DNA of 11,722 bases. Origin: URNF01 sp045638005. Lineage in GTDB: Bacteria > Bacillota > Clostridia > Oscillospirales > Acutalibacteraceae. Location of the stretch: the NCBI GenBank assembly GCA_045638005.1, contig JAZUAN010000063.1:1-11722 (forward strand), written 5' to 3'. Positions within the stretch are counted from its first letter, which is position 1; each line of letters starts with the position of its first letter. Made by a program: the position numbers and the translations under genes. Of this stretch, positions 1-7,781 are shown in pieces. The notes under the pieces were generated by a model. It did not search any database, had not been told where the DNA came from, and saw only the letters and a list, made by a program, of their open reading frames with translations.

Positions 1-317
1 ACCGTCAGTTCCGGATCAAAACCGGAGGCCAGTTCCAACAAAGCGGCGATATTGCCGTTTGTTTTCACACTGCCTTCGGTAGGCACCATGATACCGGTCA
101 CCGCTTTTAAAAGGGTGGATTTACCCGCACCGTTAGTGCCAACGATGCCAAGCATGTCCCCTTTTTCAAGCGTAAAGGTGACATCTCTGTCCGCCCAGAA
201 TTCGGTGACTTTATTTTTACCTGTCAGCGCGCGGATCACGTAATCCTTGAGTCCGATAGCCTTGATATCACCGGTTTTATAGCGGATAGATACATTTTTA
301 CATTCAATGACCGCCAT
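1..317 (-). CDS. Polysaccharide/teichoic acid ABC exporter, ATP-binding subunit (partial, N-terminal part only)
   Basis: This is the nucleotide-binding subunit that hydrolyses ATP to drive export of a finished glycopolymer across the cytoplasmic membrane. Only about 105 residues are in the window; the rest lies beyond base 1. The Walker A motif GTNGAGKST is at residues 60-68, preceded by the usual 'WADRDVTFTLEKGD' stretch. It is followed by ALLELASGFDPELT, the form found in Wzt/RfbE/TagH exporters rather than in importers. The Walker B and signature motifs are not visible because of the cut. The ATG at 317 has GAGGTG just upstream, and the permease stop is 8 bp away, so the two subunits are expressed together. 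A C-terminal substrate-binding domain, as in Wzt, could not be judged. Family call is confident; TagH versus Wzt subtype is not resolved. Confidence 0.93.
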   Translation of the reverse strand, partial: MAVIECKNVSIRYKTGDIKAIGLKDYVIRALTGKNKVTEFWADRDVTFTLEKGDMLGIVGTNGAGKSTLLKAVTGIMVPTEGSVKTNGNIAALLELASGFDPELT

Positions 318-325
318 GCCACACC

Positions 326-1090
326 TCACACATAATATAAGAACTCATGGTTGCATTTTTTATAGATGATGCAGCCAATCAGCAAGAAAACCACCGCATA
401 TGCCGCGCACAAGCCGTGCAAAAGCAGCGACGGCACCGCACCCTCGATCACGACCGTACGGAAATAATCAATATACACGTACAACGGATTAAACATGAAC
501 AAAAACTCGTATTTACCAAGCATAGAAGTGGGATAAAAAATTGCGGAAACATAGTTGAGCAGCGTCAAAAAAACACCATACAGATATTCCACATCTCTGA
601 AAAATACAAACAGTGCAGATAGGATCATGCCGACGCCGAAACTGAAAATGAGCACCCAAAACATAGGATACAAAAGGGTCAGCATGTGTACGCCGAATGT
701 AATGCCGTCGAAAATACAAAAGACAATAAAAAGCACAAAGGTGAGCAGAAAATTGATAAAAGCCTGAAATGCTTTGGAAAGCAAAAACAGGTATTTGGGC
801 ACATTGATTTTGGTGAAGATGGAAGCATTTGCCATCAAAGCGCGCATACACCCTTGTGTACACTCGGTGTAAAAGGACATGAGCAACGTACCGCTGAAAA
901 TGTAGATAATAAAATGCTCTTGATTTCTACCGAAAAAGTTGGTAAACACCAGCATCAGTACCAACACATTCAGCAATGGCGCCAAAATACTCCACAGCAC
1001 ACCAAGTATCGTGCCCTTATATTTCTTTTTGAAATCTCGCTTGACCAGTTCCTCAAACAAGAACCGATATTTCTCGATCTTCTTCAGCAA
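326..1090 (-). CDS. ABC-2 type polysaccharide/teichoic acid exporter, permease subunit
   Basis: The 254-residue protein is an integral membrane permease of the Wzm/TagG family, the channel half of a glycopolymer exporter. The N-terminus (LFEELVKRDFKKKYKGTILGVLWSILAPL) is the typical cytoplasmic amphipathic helix leading into the first membrane segment. About six hydrophobic segments follow, near residues 29-50, 61-80, 108-128, 140-165, 172-190 and 225-245, and length is normal for the family. The start is TTG at 1090, chosen because AAGGAG sits 7 bp upstream and the residues that follow match the usual start of the family; no ATG lies nearby. It stops 8 bp before the ATPase start and begins 14 bp after the ATP-grasp gene stop, so it is part of the operon. 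The substrate is inferred from the neighbours. Confidence 0.93.
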   Translation of the reverse strand: MLKKIEKYRFLFEELVKRDFKKKYKGTILGVLWSILAPLLNVLVLMLVFTNFFGRNQEHFIIYIFSGTLLMSFYTECTQGCMRALMANASIFTKINVPKYLFLLSKAFQAFINFLLTFVLFIVFCIFDGITFGVHMLTLLYPMFWVLIFSFGVGMILSALFVFFRDVEYLYGVFLTLLNYVSAIFYPTSMLGKYEFLFMFNPLYVYIDYFRTVVIEGAVPSLLLHGLCAAYAVVFLLIGCIIYKKCNHEFLYYV

Positions 1091-1097
1091 AATACTA

Positions 1098-1103
1098 CTC
1101 CTT
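1098..1103 (-). promoter_or_regulatory. Ribosome binding site supporting a TTG start
   Basis: On the minus strand the bases read AAGGAG, 7 bp before the TTG at 1090. This strong site is the reason for accepting a TTG start for the permease. Confidence 0.75.
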
Positions 1104-1104
1104 T

Positions 1105-2397
1105 TTACTGCTTTTCATCCAACAGCGCTTCCACAGCATCCACACCCAAGGTGAGAATGCCGTAAGCATCATGCATACTTTTGCGTTCCGCAAACGAATC
1201 GTCTACAAACAAAGCGTTTTTTGACGGGGAAACATGATCGATCTTTCGCTCGGAACGCGGCAGGCAAACAATTCTATCAAACAACTCCGGTGCAATGCGG
1301 CGTGCCTTCAGATCCTCTACCACATCGGTATCATGGCGGGTAAGCAGGATCACCGGAATGGAACGCTCTACGCACTGGTAAATAAACCGCAGCACTGTGA
1401 AATTCACGCGGTCATGCACGATAACGGTGTCATCAAAATCCATGTACACCTCATCGTAATCAACATCCAGGTGAAATACATTATGCAGCGCGCGATCTAC
1501 CACTACATGCTCAATCTGTTCCGGAAAATCCACATCCAGATCCAGCGCATCAAACACGGTAAGCAACGCCAAATTCACACCTGCGGCGCGTTCCACACAC
1601 ATCGTGCCGGCAACGCGGGTGGCACATTCCAACAACTTATATTCGCCGTTCATATTGCGTTTCAGTTGGAAGAACCACACACCGCGGAAATCCATTTTCT
1701 CGTTTATGATATGCGCGATTTCCAGCACCCGCTCGTCCGGCTCCATCAAAGTAGAGTTGACGCTGATGCCGTTACGGATGCGGTGACGGTTACGGCAGGA
1801 AGCGTACCGCAGCTGTCCGTGACGATCGGTAAAACAGTCAATGGTGTATTCCTCACCGGGGAGATACTCGCAGACCACCTGCTCGTCAACACGGCTACCC
1901 AGTTCATACCGCAGCTGTTTTTCCGTCTCTAAGATCATAAAGCCTTGCGCGCCCTGCGACTCGGTCGGCTTGATGATAACCGGATACGCCGGCACCTCTT
2001 CAGGTGTGCGATAGATGCCGGGCAGAAAATCACATCCCGCGAGCCGCGCGTAGGTCTTGGATTTACTGCGGCAGATCTGTACCGTTTCATCGGAGCAGGT
2101 CAACAGCTTTGCGTGCAGTTTATCCCGATGACGGCTGAGCATCGCAATAACGTTGTCCAGTGCCGGAAAGATAAAATCTATTTGGTTTTCATCGATATGC
2201 TTATTGAGCACATCCAAGAATGCGGGATCGTTGATGTACGGGATACCGCCGATATAGTTCTTATATACAAAGCAGCCATGATCCTCCACGCTGGATGCAC
2301 CGTAAAGGTCGATAAAACGAATATCCTTCAAAGAACGGTGTAATTCCAAGCCAATTTCCGATCCGCAGGGAAACACCATAATTTTGATTTGTTGCAT
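1105..2397 (-). CDS. ATP-grasp ligase fused to a C-terminal HAD-family hydrolase
   Basis: The 430-residue protein has two modules. Residues 1-95 look like the pre-ATP-grasp Rossmann-type domain of carbamoyl-phosphate-synthase-like enzymes, and residues about 96-290 are the ATP-grasp fold: K143 in PVIIKP, a glycine-rich loop ESQGAQGF at 146-153, and CEYLPGEEYTID around 176-186. The usual metal-binding ExNxR element appears as ECATR (257-261), so the Asn ligand position is Ala. Residues about 310-430 are a HAD hydrolase: D320-F-D322-D-T, T353 in LLTRH, K385 or K393, and D399-D400 in FVDD. ATP-grasp enzymes typically join a carboxylate to an amine or thiol through an acyl phosphate, and HAD domains usually remove phosphate; the substrates here are unknown. 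The ATG at 2397 is preferred over the in-frame GTG at 2403 because GAGG lies 7 bp before the ATG. The gene sits 9 bp after the polymerase gene stop. Confidence 0.85.
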   Translation of the reverse strand: MQQIKIMVFPCGSEIGLELHRSLKDIRFIDLYGASSVEDHGCFVYKNYIGGIPYINDPAFLDVLNKHIDENQIDFIFPALDNVIAMLSRHRDKLHAKLLTCSDETVQICRSKSKTYARLAGCDFLPGIYRTPEEVPAYPVIIKPTESQGAQGFMILETEKQLRYELGSRVDEQVVCEYLPGEEYTIDCFTDRHGQLRYASCRNRHRIRNGISVNSTLMEPDERVLEIAHIINEKMDFRGVWFFQLKRNMNGEYKLLECATRVAGTMCVERAAGVNLALLTVFDALDLDVDFPEQIEHVVVDRALHNVFHLDVDYDEVYMDFDDTVIVHDRVNFTVLRFIYQCVERSIPVILLTRHDTDVVEDLKARRIAPELFDRIVCLPRSERKIDHVSPSKNALFVDDSFAERKSMHDAYGILTLGVDAVEALLDEKQ

Positions 2398-2404
2398 GCT
2401 CACA

Positions 2405-2408
2405 CCTC
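2405..2408 (-). promoter_or_regulatory. Ribosome binding site deciding the ATP-grasp gene start
   Basis: GAGG on the minus strand lies 7 bp before the ATG at 2397 and overlaps the upstream gene's TGA stop. The alternative GTG at 2403 falls almost inside this site and so is an unlikely start. Confidence 0.65.
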
Positions 2409-4869
2409 AATTAAGACCGATACGCCGTTTGATCTCCGCCACGATACGACCGGAGTTATCCGGACCGTTAACAGATTTATCGAAGAAATATCTCAGTTTT
2501 TCCTCGCGCAAGGCAGCATCCTTTTTCGGATCGGCATTATATTCGCGCACACATTTGAGCGTCTCTTCCCAATTTGCGGTCATGGGGCCGGGAATGACAG
2601 CAGGGAAATCCAGATTAAAGCCCGCCTCATTTTCTACGAACCAATCATAATCCGCGCCATGGAAGATCACCGGGCGGTCAAGCAGCGCAAAATCAAGCGC
2701 GATACTGGAATAGTCCGAAATGACGATAGAAAACGTACCAATCTCCGTATATACATCCTTTTGATCATGCAAGAAAATACGGTCATATTTCTCCAACGTC
2801 TTGATGATCTTAGAGCGATAATTGCGCCAGGTATGCGGATGCATACGCAGATAGAATTCACCGTTTATCTCTTCCATCAACGCCTGCACCTGCGGTGCGG
2901 CATCTAAGAACTCCTGCACCATCGCCGTCTCACGCTGGAAATTAAAGCGGTAGGTAGGCGCGTACATAACCTTTACAGGACTCTCCTGCTGTACAGCGCT
3001 GTATACCGGCAAATCGCGCGGATGTCCCGCCATAAAGCAATTTTCCGGTGCAACATGCCATACGTTAGCGATCATATCAATACGCTCCTGACCGGGGCAT
3101 ACAAACAGAAAATACTGCTCAAAGCGCTCTCTGAAAGGAGCCAAGAAGAAGTACTTGATGCGTTTTACCAAGCGGGTAAGCAAGCCGTCCTTTTCTGTTG
3201 CCAAGATATCGTTGCTGTATTGTACACCGCGCTGATCGGTATTGCGGACGCCGTTGGCGTCCCCCATGGATTTAAAGCCGACACCGTGCCACAGCTGTAC
3301 AACCTTGGTCTTATCATTGAAGCCGTATGTAGGACTAAAGTCCGACATAACAAAATGATCGGTGACCGCCACTTCGGCTTTTGCGAACAGTTCGCGACCT
3401 TCTTTCGTGTCCAGTCGCATGACCGGTTTCCCATCAGTTTTGAGCTGTGCATAAATATCCTTAGAAGTAGTCAGCCACACAGCCTTGATCTCGGGATGGT
3501 TTTGCACGATATATTCATAAAAATACATGCAGTTATCCATATAATTGGCATGTCTGAAACCGGTAAACACCCACAGATCTTTCTGTTTTTTCACTTTGGT
3601 GTTTTTCCAGTAACGATACAAGCCGAGAATATACTTATCAAAGCCTTTTTTGAGGAATTTGACCCCTAAGCGCATTTTACGCACAAGGTCAAACAGGAAA
3701 ATGGTCGGGAAAACCGAAACAAATCCCCATTTGGTTTCGCCAAGCAGTGCAGCGCCCTTGGGTTTGAGCTTTCGCTGCAAGGACGTATAGATGTTGTAAG
3801 AGCCAAGATAGGTATGCAGTGCTTCAAACGCTTCCTCCGGATACCGCGCAAACAGTTCCTGCGCCATTGCGGCGTTTTGATATATCTTGGCGGTGTTAAG
3901 ATAGTTATAGATTTCTCTCGTGATACGGAAGCGGTAAACGCCGTCCATATACTCGCCGAAATGGGCGCTGAAATATTTGCGAAGGCCGGATAACAGCCGC
4001 ACATAGTCAAGGCGTGTATTAGCAAAATGCTCTTGATTATCCTTGTTCATAAACACGCCGACGTCGCTACGACGGTAAACAGAGGTAACATCCGGCAGAT
4101 ATACCGCTTTCCCCCTACCCATCTGCAAAATAGTGATGGGTGTATCACCGATAAGTCCTTCAAAATACCAATCGGGAATATCTAAGTCATAGTTCCAGCG
4201 GTAGAATGCGGAGGAGGTGTGGTTGGGGAACACACGCACAAAATCCTCTGCAAGATAATAGTCTTTTTTCTTAAAACCGGGGGTACACCCCGGAATAATC
4301 ATCTTACCATCTTTTTCGTGCTTATAGTAACTGTTGAGATGCCAGTCCTCAGGTGCTAAAATCTCAGTATTCGTATAGCACATACGCACGTCTTCGTGCG
4401 CCTGCATATAGTCATACTGCTTTTGCAGTTTGTATTCGTCGATCCAAAAATCATCGCCCTCGCAAAATGCGATATACGGACTGGTCGCATGGTTGCACAG
4501 ATCAATCAAGTTGGTTTGTGCACCCATATTCTCAGTGCGCAAAAAAGGAACGATGATATCGGGATATTTCTCCGCGTATTCGCGAATGACATCGGCGGTA
4601 CCGTCAGGTCCGTTATCCTCCCCCACAAACACCTTGAATTTAAAGTTGGTTTTCTGCATCAGGAAACTGTCAAGCGCCTGACGGATGAGGTGCTCGTGGT
4701 TATAGGTGATACAGCACACCGTGACGGCAGTATCATCGTTTTGTTCAAATCGCTTCGCGGTTTGAGGACCCATAACAAGATCGCTTGCGCTTGCATCGGT
4801 GATATACGCACCGGTGCCCGCTTGGAACAAGCGAGCATATTTAAACTCTTTTTTCGTTTGCATTTCCAT
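2407..4869 (-). CDS. Family-2 glycosyltransferase fused to a CDP-glycerol glycerophosphotransferase (teichoic acid polymerase-like)
   Basis: The 820-residue protein joins two enzymes. Residues about 47-290 are a GT-A fold family-2 glycosyltransferase: VCCITYNHE at 51-59, GEDNGPDGT at 83-91 and the metal/nucleotide motif EGDDFW at 137-142. After a linker, residues about 425-820 match the TagB/TagF (Glyphos_transf) family: LWHG at 526-529, AGHPRD at 614-619, YAPTYR at 636-641, LRMHPH at 674-679 and SDYSSIALDF at 718-727. His528 and one of the histidines at 677/679 fit the two catalytic histidines known in TagF. Such domains move alditol phosphate from a CDP carrier onto a glycan or growing chain, at the inner membrane face. 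A basic, partly hydrophobic stretch near 385-425 may serve membrane association. ATG at 4869 follows GGAG and lies 2 bp after the SDR gene stop. Whether the donor is CDP-glycerol, CDP-ribitol or another CDP alditol cannot be told. Confidence 0.92.
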   Translation of the reverse strand: MEMQTKKEFKYARLFQAGTGAYITDASASDLVMGPQTAKRFEQNDDTAVTVCCITYNHEHLIRQALDSFLMQKTNFKFKVFVGEDNGPDGTADVIREYAEKYPDIIVPFLRTENMGAQTNLIDLCNHATSPYIAFCEGDDFWIDEYKLQKQYDYMQAHEDVRMCYTNTEILAPEDWHLNSYYKHEKDGKMIIPGCTPGFKKKDYYLAEDFVRVFPNHTSSAFYRWNYDLDIPDWYFEGLIGDTPITILQMGRGKAVYLPDVTSVYRRSDVGVFMNKDNQEHFANTRLDYVRLLSGLRKYFSAHFGEYMDGVYRFRITREIYNYLNTAKIYQNAAMAQELFARYPEEAFEALHTYLGSYNIYTSLQRKLKPKGAALLGETKWGFVSVFPTIFLFDLVRKMRLGVKFLKKGFDKYILGLYRYWKNTKVKKQKDLWVFTGFRHANYMDNCMYFYEYIVQNHPEIKAVWLTTSKDIYAQLKTDGKPVMRLDTKEGRELFAKAEVAVTDHFVMSDFSPTYGFNDKTKVVQLWHGVGFKSMGDANGVRNTDQRGVQYSNDILATEKDGLLTRLVKRIKYFFLAPFRERFEQYFLFVCPGQERIDMIANVWHVAPENCFMAGHPRDLPVYSAVQQESPVKVMYAPTYRFNFQRETAMVQEFLDAAPQVQALMEEINGEFYLRMHPHTWRNYRSKIIKTLEKYDRIFLHDQKDVYTEIGTFSIVISDYSSIALDFALLDRPVIFHGADYDWFVENEAGFNLDFPAVIPGPMTANWEETLKCVREYNADPKKDAALREEKLRYFFDKSVNGPDNSGRIVAEIKRRIGLN

Positions 4870-4871
4870 AT

Positions 4872-5924
4872 TTATTTCTCCGCGTCTGACAATATCTTCA
4901 CGGTGTTCAGAACACCTTTATCTACACAATATTTCCCTTCCCAACCCAGCGCACACAACTTATCGCTGTCCAGCACCGCATAGGTAATAGGAGTTTGTTG
5001 ATCCTTTGGAACTTCTTCTTGTTGTGCAAACAACACCTGCACACCCGTCGCACGCGCTACCGCTTCGGCAAAGCCGGCAATGGTCACACGCGCTTGCGGA
5101 TTAGCAAGGTTATACGCTTCACAGCTTTCCCCGCACAGCAGCACAGTCAGCAGTGCAGCGGCGCAATCCGCAATATAGCAATACGACCGCATCTGTGTGC
5201 CGCGGCTTTGCATCACAATATTCTCGCCCGCCATCGCGCTGTTTACAAACTGTACATTAGCGCGATTATCGCTGCCGGTGGTGTTGGGGCCGTACGTATG
5301 GCACGGACGCACGATCACCGTATCCAAGCCGTACTGCTTCGTATACGAAACACACAGCGTCTCTGCCGCGCGCTTGGAAGCAGGATAGCAGGAACGCGCC
5401 TGCGTGGGATCCACATACCCGCTATACGTTTCGGGAAAGGCTTCAAGCGTCGGATCCCCCTGCCCATACACCTCACCGGAGGAAACGAACAAAAACCGTT
5501 TGGTATCATGCGCTTTTGCATATTCCAGCAAATAATTGGTGCCCACCACGTTACTGAGAACCGTTCCAACCGGATCATTTGCAAAAGCGACAGGATAGGC
5601 ATTGCTCGCTGCGTGAATGATATAATCTACCGCAAAATCAAAGGCGGGCTTTCCATTGACGTCGTGCTCCACAAAATGCAGCTTATCGGTAACAGCACCG
5701 TTAAAACGCTTTTCCAAACGTTCACGGCTTCTGCCGAGCGCGTAAATATCGATATCGGCGCCGTCTTTATTATAGCAAAGCAGCATATCCACAAGAAAAG
5801 ATCCGATAAGACCGGTCGCACCGGTGATCATCACCGCGCTTCCGCGCAGTTTTTCGATATCACGCGTGGAAGCGATTGCATTTTGCAGATCCTGCATATA
5901 CGTAGCGCTGTTATACAAAAACAA
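4872..5924 (-). CDS. NAD(P)-dependent epimerase/dehydratase (extended SDR)
   Basis: The 350-residue cytoplasmic enzyme belongs to the extended short-chain dehydrogenase family that acts on nucleotide sugars or sugar phosphates. The Rossmann motif GATGLIG is at 35-41, the active-site stretch SSGEVYG at 148-154, and the catalytic Y180-PAS-K184 is intact, followed by RPCHTYGPN at 206-214. The dehydratase subgroup usually has S-T-D-E; here Asp is replaced by Gly while Glu151 is kept, so UDP-glucuronate decarboxylase-like or epimerase-like activity is as likely as 4,6-dehydration. It is placed directly after the cytidylyltransferase gene, a pairing reminiscent of the reductase and cytidylyltransferase pair for CDP-ribitol (TarJ/TarI, Bcs1), although those reductases are of other subtypes. 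Start is TTG at 5924, with GAGG 8 bp upstream; the first in-frame ATG is codon 10 and lacks such a site. Confidence 0.88.
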   Translation of the reverse strand: MFLYNSATYMQDLQNAIASTRDIEKLRGSAVMITGATGLIGSFLVDMLLCYNKDGADIDIYALGRSRERLEKRFNGAVTDKLHFVEHDVNGKPAFDFAVDYIIHAASNAYPVAFANDPVGTVLSNVVGTNYLLEYAKAHDTKRFLFVSSGEVYGQGDPTLEAFPETYSGYVDPTQARSCYPASKRAAETLCVSYTKQYGLDTVIVRPCHTYGPNTTGSDNRANVQFVNSAMAGENIVMQSRGTQMRSYCYIADCAAALLTVLLCGESCEAYNLANPQARVTIAGFAEAVARATGVQVLFAQQEEVPKDQQTPITYAVLDSDKLCALGWEGKYCVDKGVLNTVKILSDAEK

Positions 5925-5932
5925 GTTACATT

Positions 5933-5936
5933 CCTC
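5933..5936 (-). promoter_or_regulatory. Ribosome binding site supporting a TTG start of the SDR gene
   Basis: GAGG on the minus strand lies 8 bp before the TTG at 5924. An ATG at 5931 is not usable because it is followed at once by TAA, and the ATG at 5897 has no purine-rich site. Confidence 0.65.
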
Positions 5937-6645
5937 ACTTCATCCAATCAGAGCGTTTGACATGCAGTAATGCCTTGAATATGTCGATATCCTCAATGGT
6001 GGTCAACTTGATGTTTTTCTCAGAGCCGGCGGAGAAATACACCTTCTCCCCCATTTCGATCATCAGCGTAACCGAGGCTACCGAATTGGTGATGCCCGCT
6101 TCAAGAGCGCGGCGATGCAGGTCACAAATTTTACTGATGGAAAAGCCCTGCGGTGTCTGGGTGCGTTTCAGATTATCGCGGGGATAGCACGCACCGGAGG
6201 TGGTTTGATCTTCGGTGATGACCATTGCTTCCGCACAAGGAATGACCGAAATCGCACAGCCGTGCTTACGAGTCTTTACGATGCAGTCGGAAATGATTTC
6301 CTGCGATACCATCGGGCGGATCGCATCGTGAATCAGCACGACATCCTCTGCGGAATAGTGTTTTTCGAGTTCGTACACACCGTTACGGATGGAATCTTGA
6401 CCGTTTTTACCGCCGGGCACGATATGTTTCAGTTTTGTAATATTGAACTGCTTGGCATACGCCCACAGCATATTTTCCCAGCCTTCAATACACACAACTG
6501 CGATTGCATCAATATCAGGGTGTTTTTGGAACGCTTCCATCGTATACACAATGACCGGACGTTCCTCCACTGTTAAGAACTGCTTGGGTATATCCTGCTG
6601 CATGCGCTGACCGCTGCCGCCCGCAATAATAAGTGCAATATTCAT
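5935..6645 (-). CDS. IspD/TarI-family cytidylyltransferase
   Basis: The 236-residue enzyme transfers CMP from CTP to a sugar- or alditol-phosphate, giving a CDP-activated precursor. The nucleotide-binding motif AGGSGQRM is at 8-15 with PKQF at 20-23. Further family motifs are GGKNGQDSI (78-86), HDAIRP (106-111), TPQGF (164-168) and EKNIKLTT (209-216). Length is normal. IspD makes CDP-methylerythritol and TarI makes CDP-ribitol; placement in an operon with a CDP-alditol transferase domain, 10 bp from the SDR gene, argues for the TarI-like role, but the substrate could be another polyol phosphate. ATG at 6645 is preceded by GAGG at a spacing of 9 bp, and the upstream gene's TAA is 6 bp away. 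A housekeeping IspD role is unlikely in this context. Confidence 0.92.
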   Translation of the reverse strand: MNIALIIAGGSGQRMQQDIPKQFLTVEERPVIVYTMEAFQKHPDIDAIAVVCIEGWENMLWAYAKQFNITKLKHIVPGGKNGQDSIRNGVYELEKHYSAEDVVLIHDAIRPMVSQEIISDCIVKTRKHGCAISVIPCAEAMVITEDQTTSGACYPRDNLKRTQTPQGFSISKICDLHRRALEAGITNSVASVTLMIEMGEKVYFSAGSEKNIKLTTIEDIDIFKALLHVKRSDWMK

Positions 6646-6651
6646 GTTTCA

Positions 6652-7761
6652 TTACCTCACTAACGATAAAATAACGTCGCAAATGCGATCCACTGTTGTC
6701 TCTTCAAGTCCCTCATACAACGGCAAGCACAGCACCCTCTCGGAAATACGCGCCGCTATCGGTGTATCCGCAGGATCATACTTCCCACCGAAGCTTTCCA
6801 CCGTACTGGTCAGCGGATAAAAATACTTGCGGGCGCCGATGTTATACGCCGCCAAAGCATCCACCACCTCGTCACGGGTGTGCCCGAACTGCTCGGGATG
6901 TACAACCAGCGGGAAATACGCATAATTGCTTTTCACACCGTCCTGCACCACGCTCAGCTGCAAGCCGGAAACGTTTTGCAGACGTTCGCGATAGCGTTTT
7001 ACCGCTTTACCGCGGAAGGCGATTGCCTCGTCGATATGCCGCAGATTGCAAAGCCCCATCGCAGCGCAAAACTCATTCATCTTGGCATTACCGCCGTTGA
7101 AGGTCAATGCCTCCGGTGCGGTCATACCGAAATTCTTGCAGTGGTTGATCTTTTCGTAATTGGTTATATCACGGAAGGTGGCAGCACCGCCCTCCACCGA
7201 ATGAAAAACTTTAGTGGCATGAAAGCTGAACATGGAGGCATCACCCAAAGCCGCAGCACCCACATCGCCTTTACGCACACCAAACGCGTGCGCGGCATCA
7301 TAGATTACTTTAAGTCCATACTTGTCCGCAATCTTACGGATCGCGTCATCGTCACACAGGTTGCCGTATACATGCACCGGCATGATCGCGCAGGTCTTAT
7401 CTGTGATAAGCGCCTCGATTTTATCCACGTCAATGGTAAAATCACGGTCGTTGATATCGCAAAATACCGGTGTCAAGCCTTTACGTACAATGGCATTGGT
7501 GGTGGACACAAAGGTAAACGGAGTGGTGATCACTTCCCCTTGCAGATCAAGCACTTCGAGGATACATTCCAAAGCCAGATGTCCGTTAACACAAAGGGCG
7601 GTATTAGACACACCGAGATATTCGCATAGCTTCTCTTCCAGTTCTCTATGCTTTGCGCCGGAATTGGTAAGCCAGCGGGTATCCCACAGCGAACGGATCT
7701 CTTCCACATACTCCTCAATGGGCGGCATAGAAGAGCGGGTTACTAAAATTTTATCATCCAT
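6652..7761 (-). CDS. DegT/DnrJ/EryC1/StrS family PLP-dependent aminotransferase
   Basis: The 369-residue cytoplasmic enzyme is a sugar aminotransferase, typically moving an amino group from glutamate to a keto-sugar nucleotide. The PLP ring-stacking and phosphate region DAAHAFG is at 155-161, and the Schiff-base lysine is K184 in SFHATK, followed by VEGG, the family's usual [G/S]xEGG element. The C-terminal small domain has the normal RxLCLPLYEGL-type ending (SERVLCLPLYEGL). The start is uncertain: I chose ATG at 7761 (MDDKILVTRSSMPP, which begins as relatives do) with a modest GACGGTG site before it. The in-frame ATG at 7785 would overlap the upstream stop as ATGA and add eight residues. An aminotransferase beside a cytidylyltransferase and an SDR suggests a CDP-linked amino sugar or a sugar-nucleotide donor for the glycosyltransferases. 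Confidence 0.92.
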   Translation of the reverse strand: MDDKILVTRSSMPPIEEYVEEIRSLWDTRWLTNSGAKHRELEEKLCEYLGVSNTALCVNGHLALECILEVLDLQGEVITTPFTFVSTTNAIVRKGLTPVFCDINDRDFTIDVDKIEALITDKTCAIMPVHVYGNLCDDDAIRKIADKYGLKVIYDAAHAFGVRKGDVGAAALGDASMFSFHATKVFHSVEGGAATFRDITNYEKINHCKNFGMTAPEALTFNGGNAKMNEFCAAMGLCNLRHIDEAIAFRGKAVKRYRERLQNVSGLQLSVVQDGVKSNYAYFPLVVHPEQFGHTRDEVVDALAAYNIGARKYFYPLTSTVESFGGKYDPADTPIAARISERVLCLPLYEGLEETTVDRICDVILSLVR

Positions 7762-7781
7762 AGTTGCACCGTCTTTTTCGG

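Noticed and set aside
1234..1932. Plus-strand open frame of 232 codons opposite the ATP-grasp gene
   Set aside because: It is antisense to a gene with clear motifs, has no ribosome site and shows a composition rich in His/Gln/Arg without any motif; it is a shadow frame.
4995..5960. Plus-strand open frame of 321 codons opposite the SDR gene
   Set aside because: The minus strand encodes a complete SDR with all catalytic residues; the plus frame has no recognisable domain and no promoter or ribosome site.
6880..7629. Plus-strand open frame of 249 codons opposite the aminotransferase gene
   Set aside because: It is antisense to a complete PLP aminotransferase and carries no motif or start signal.
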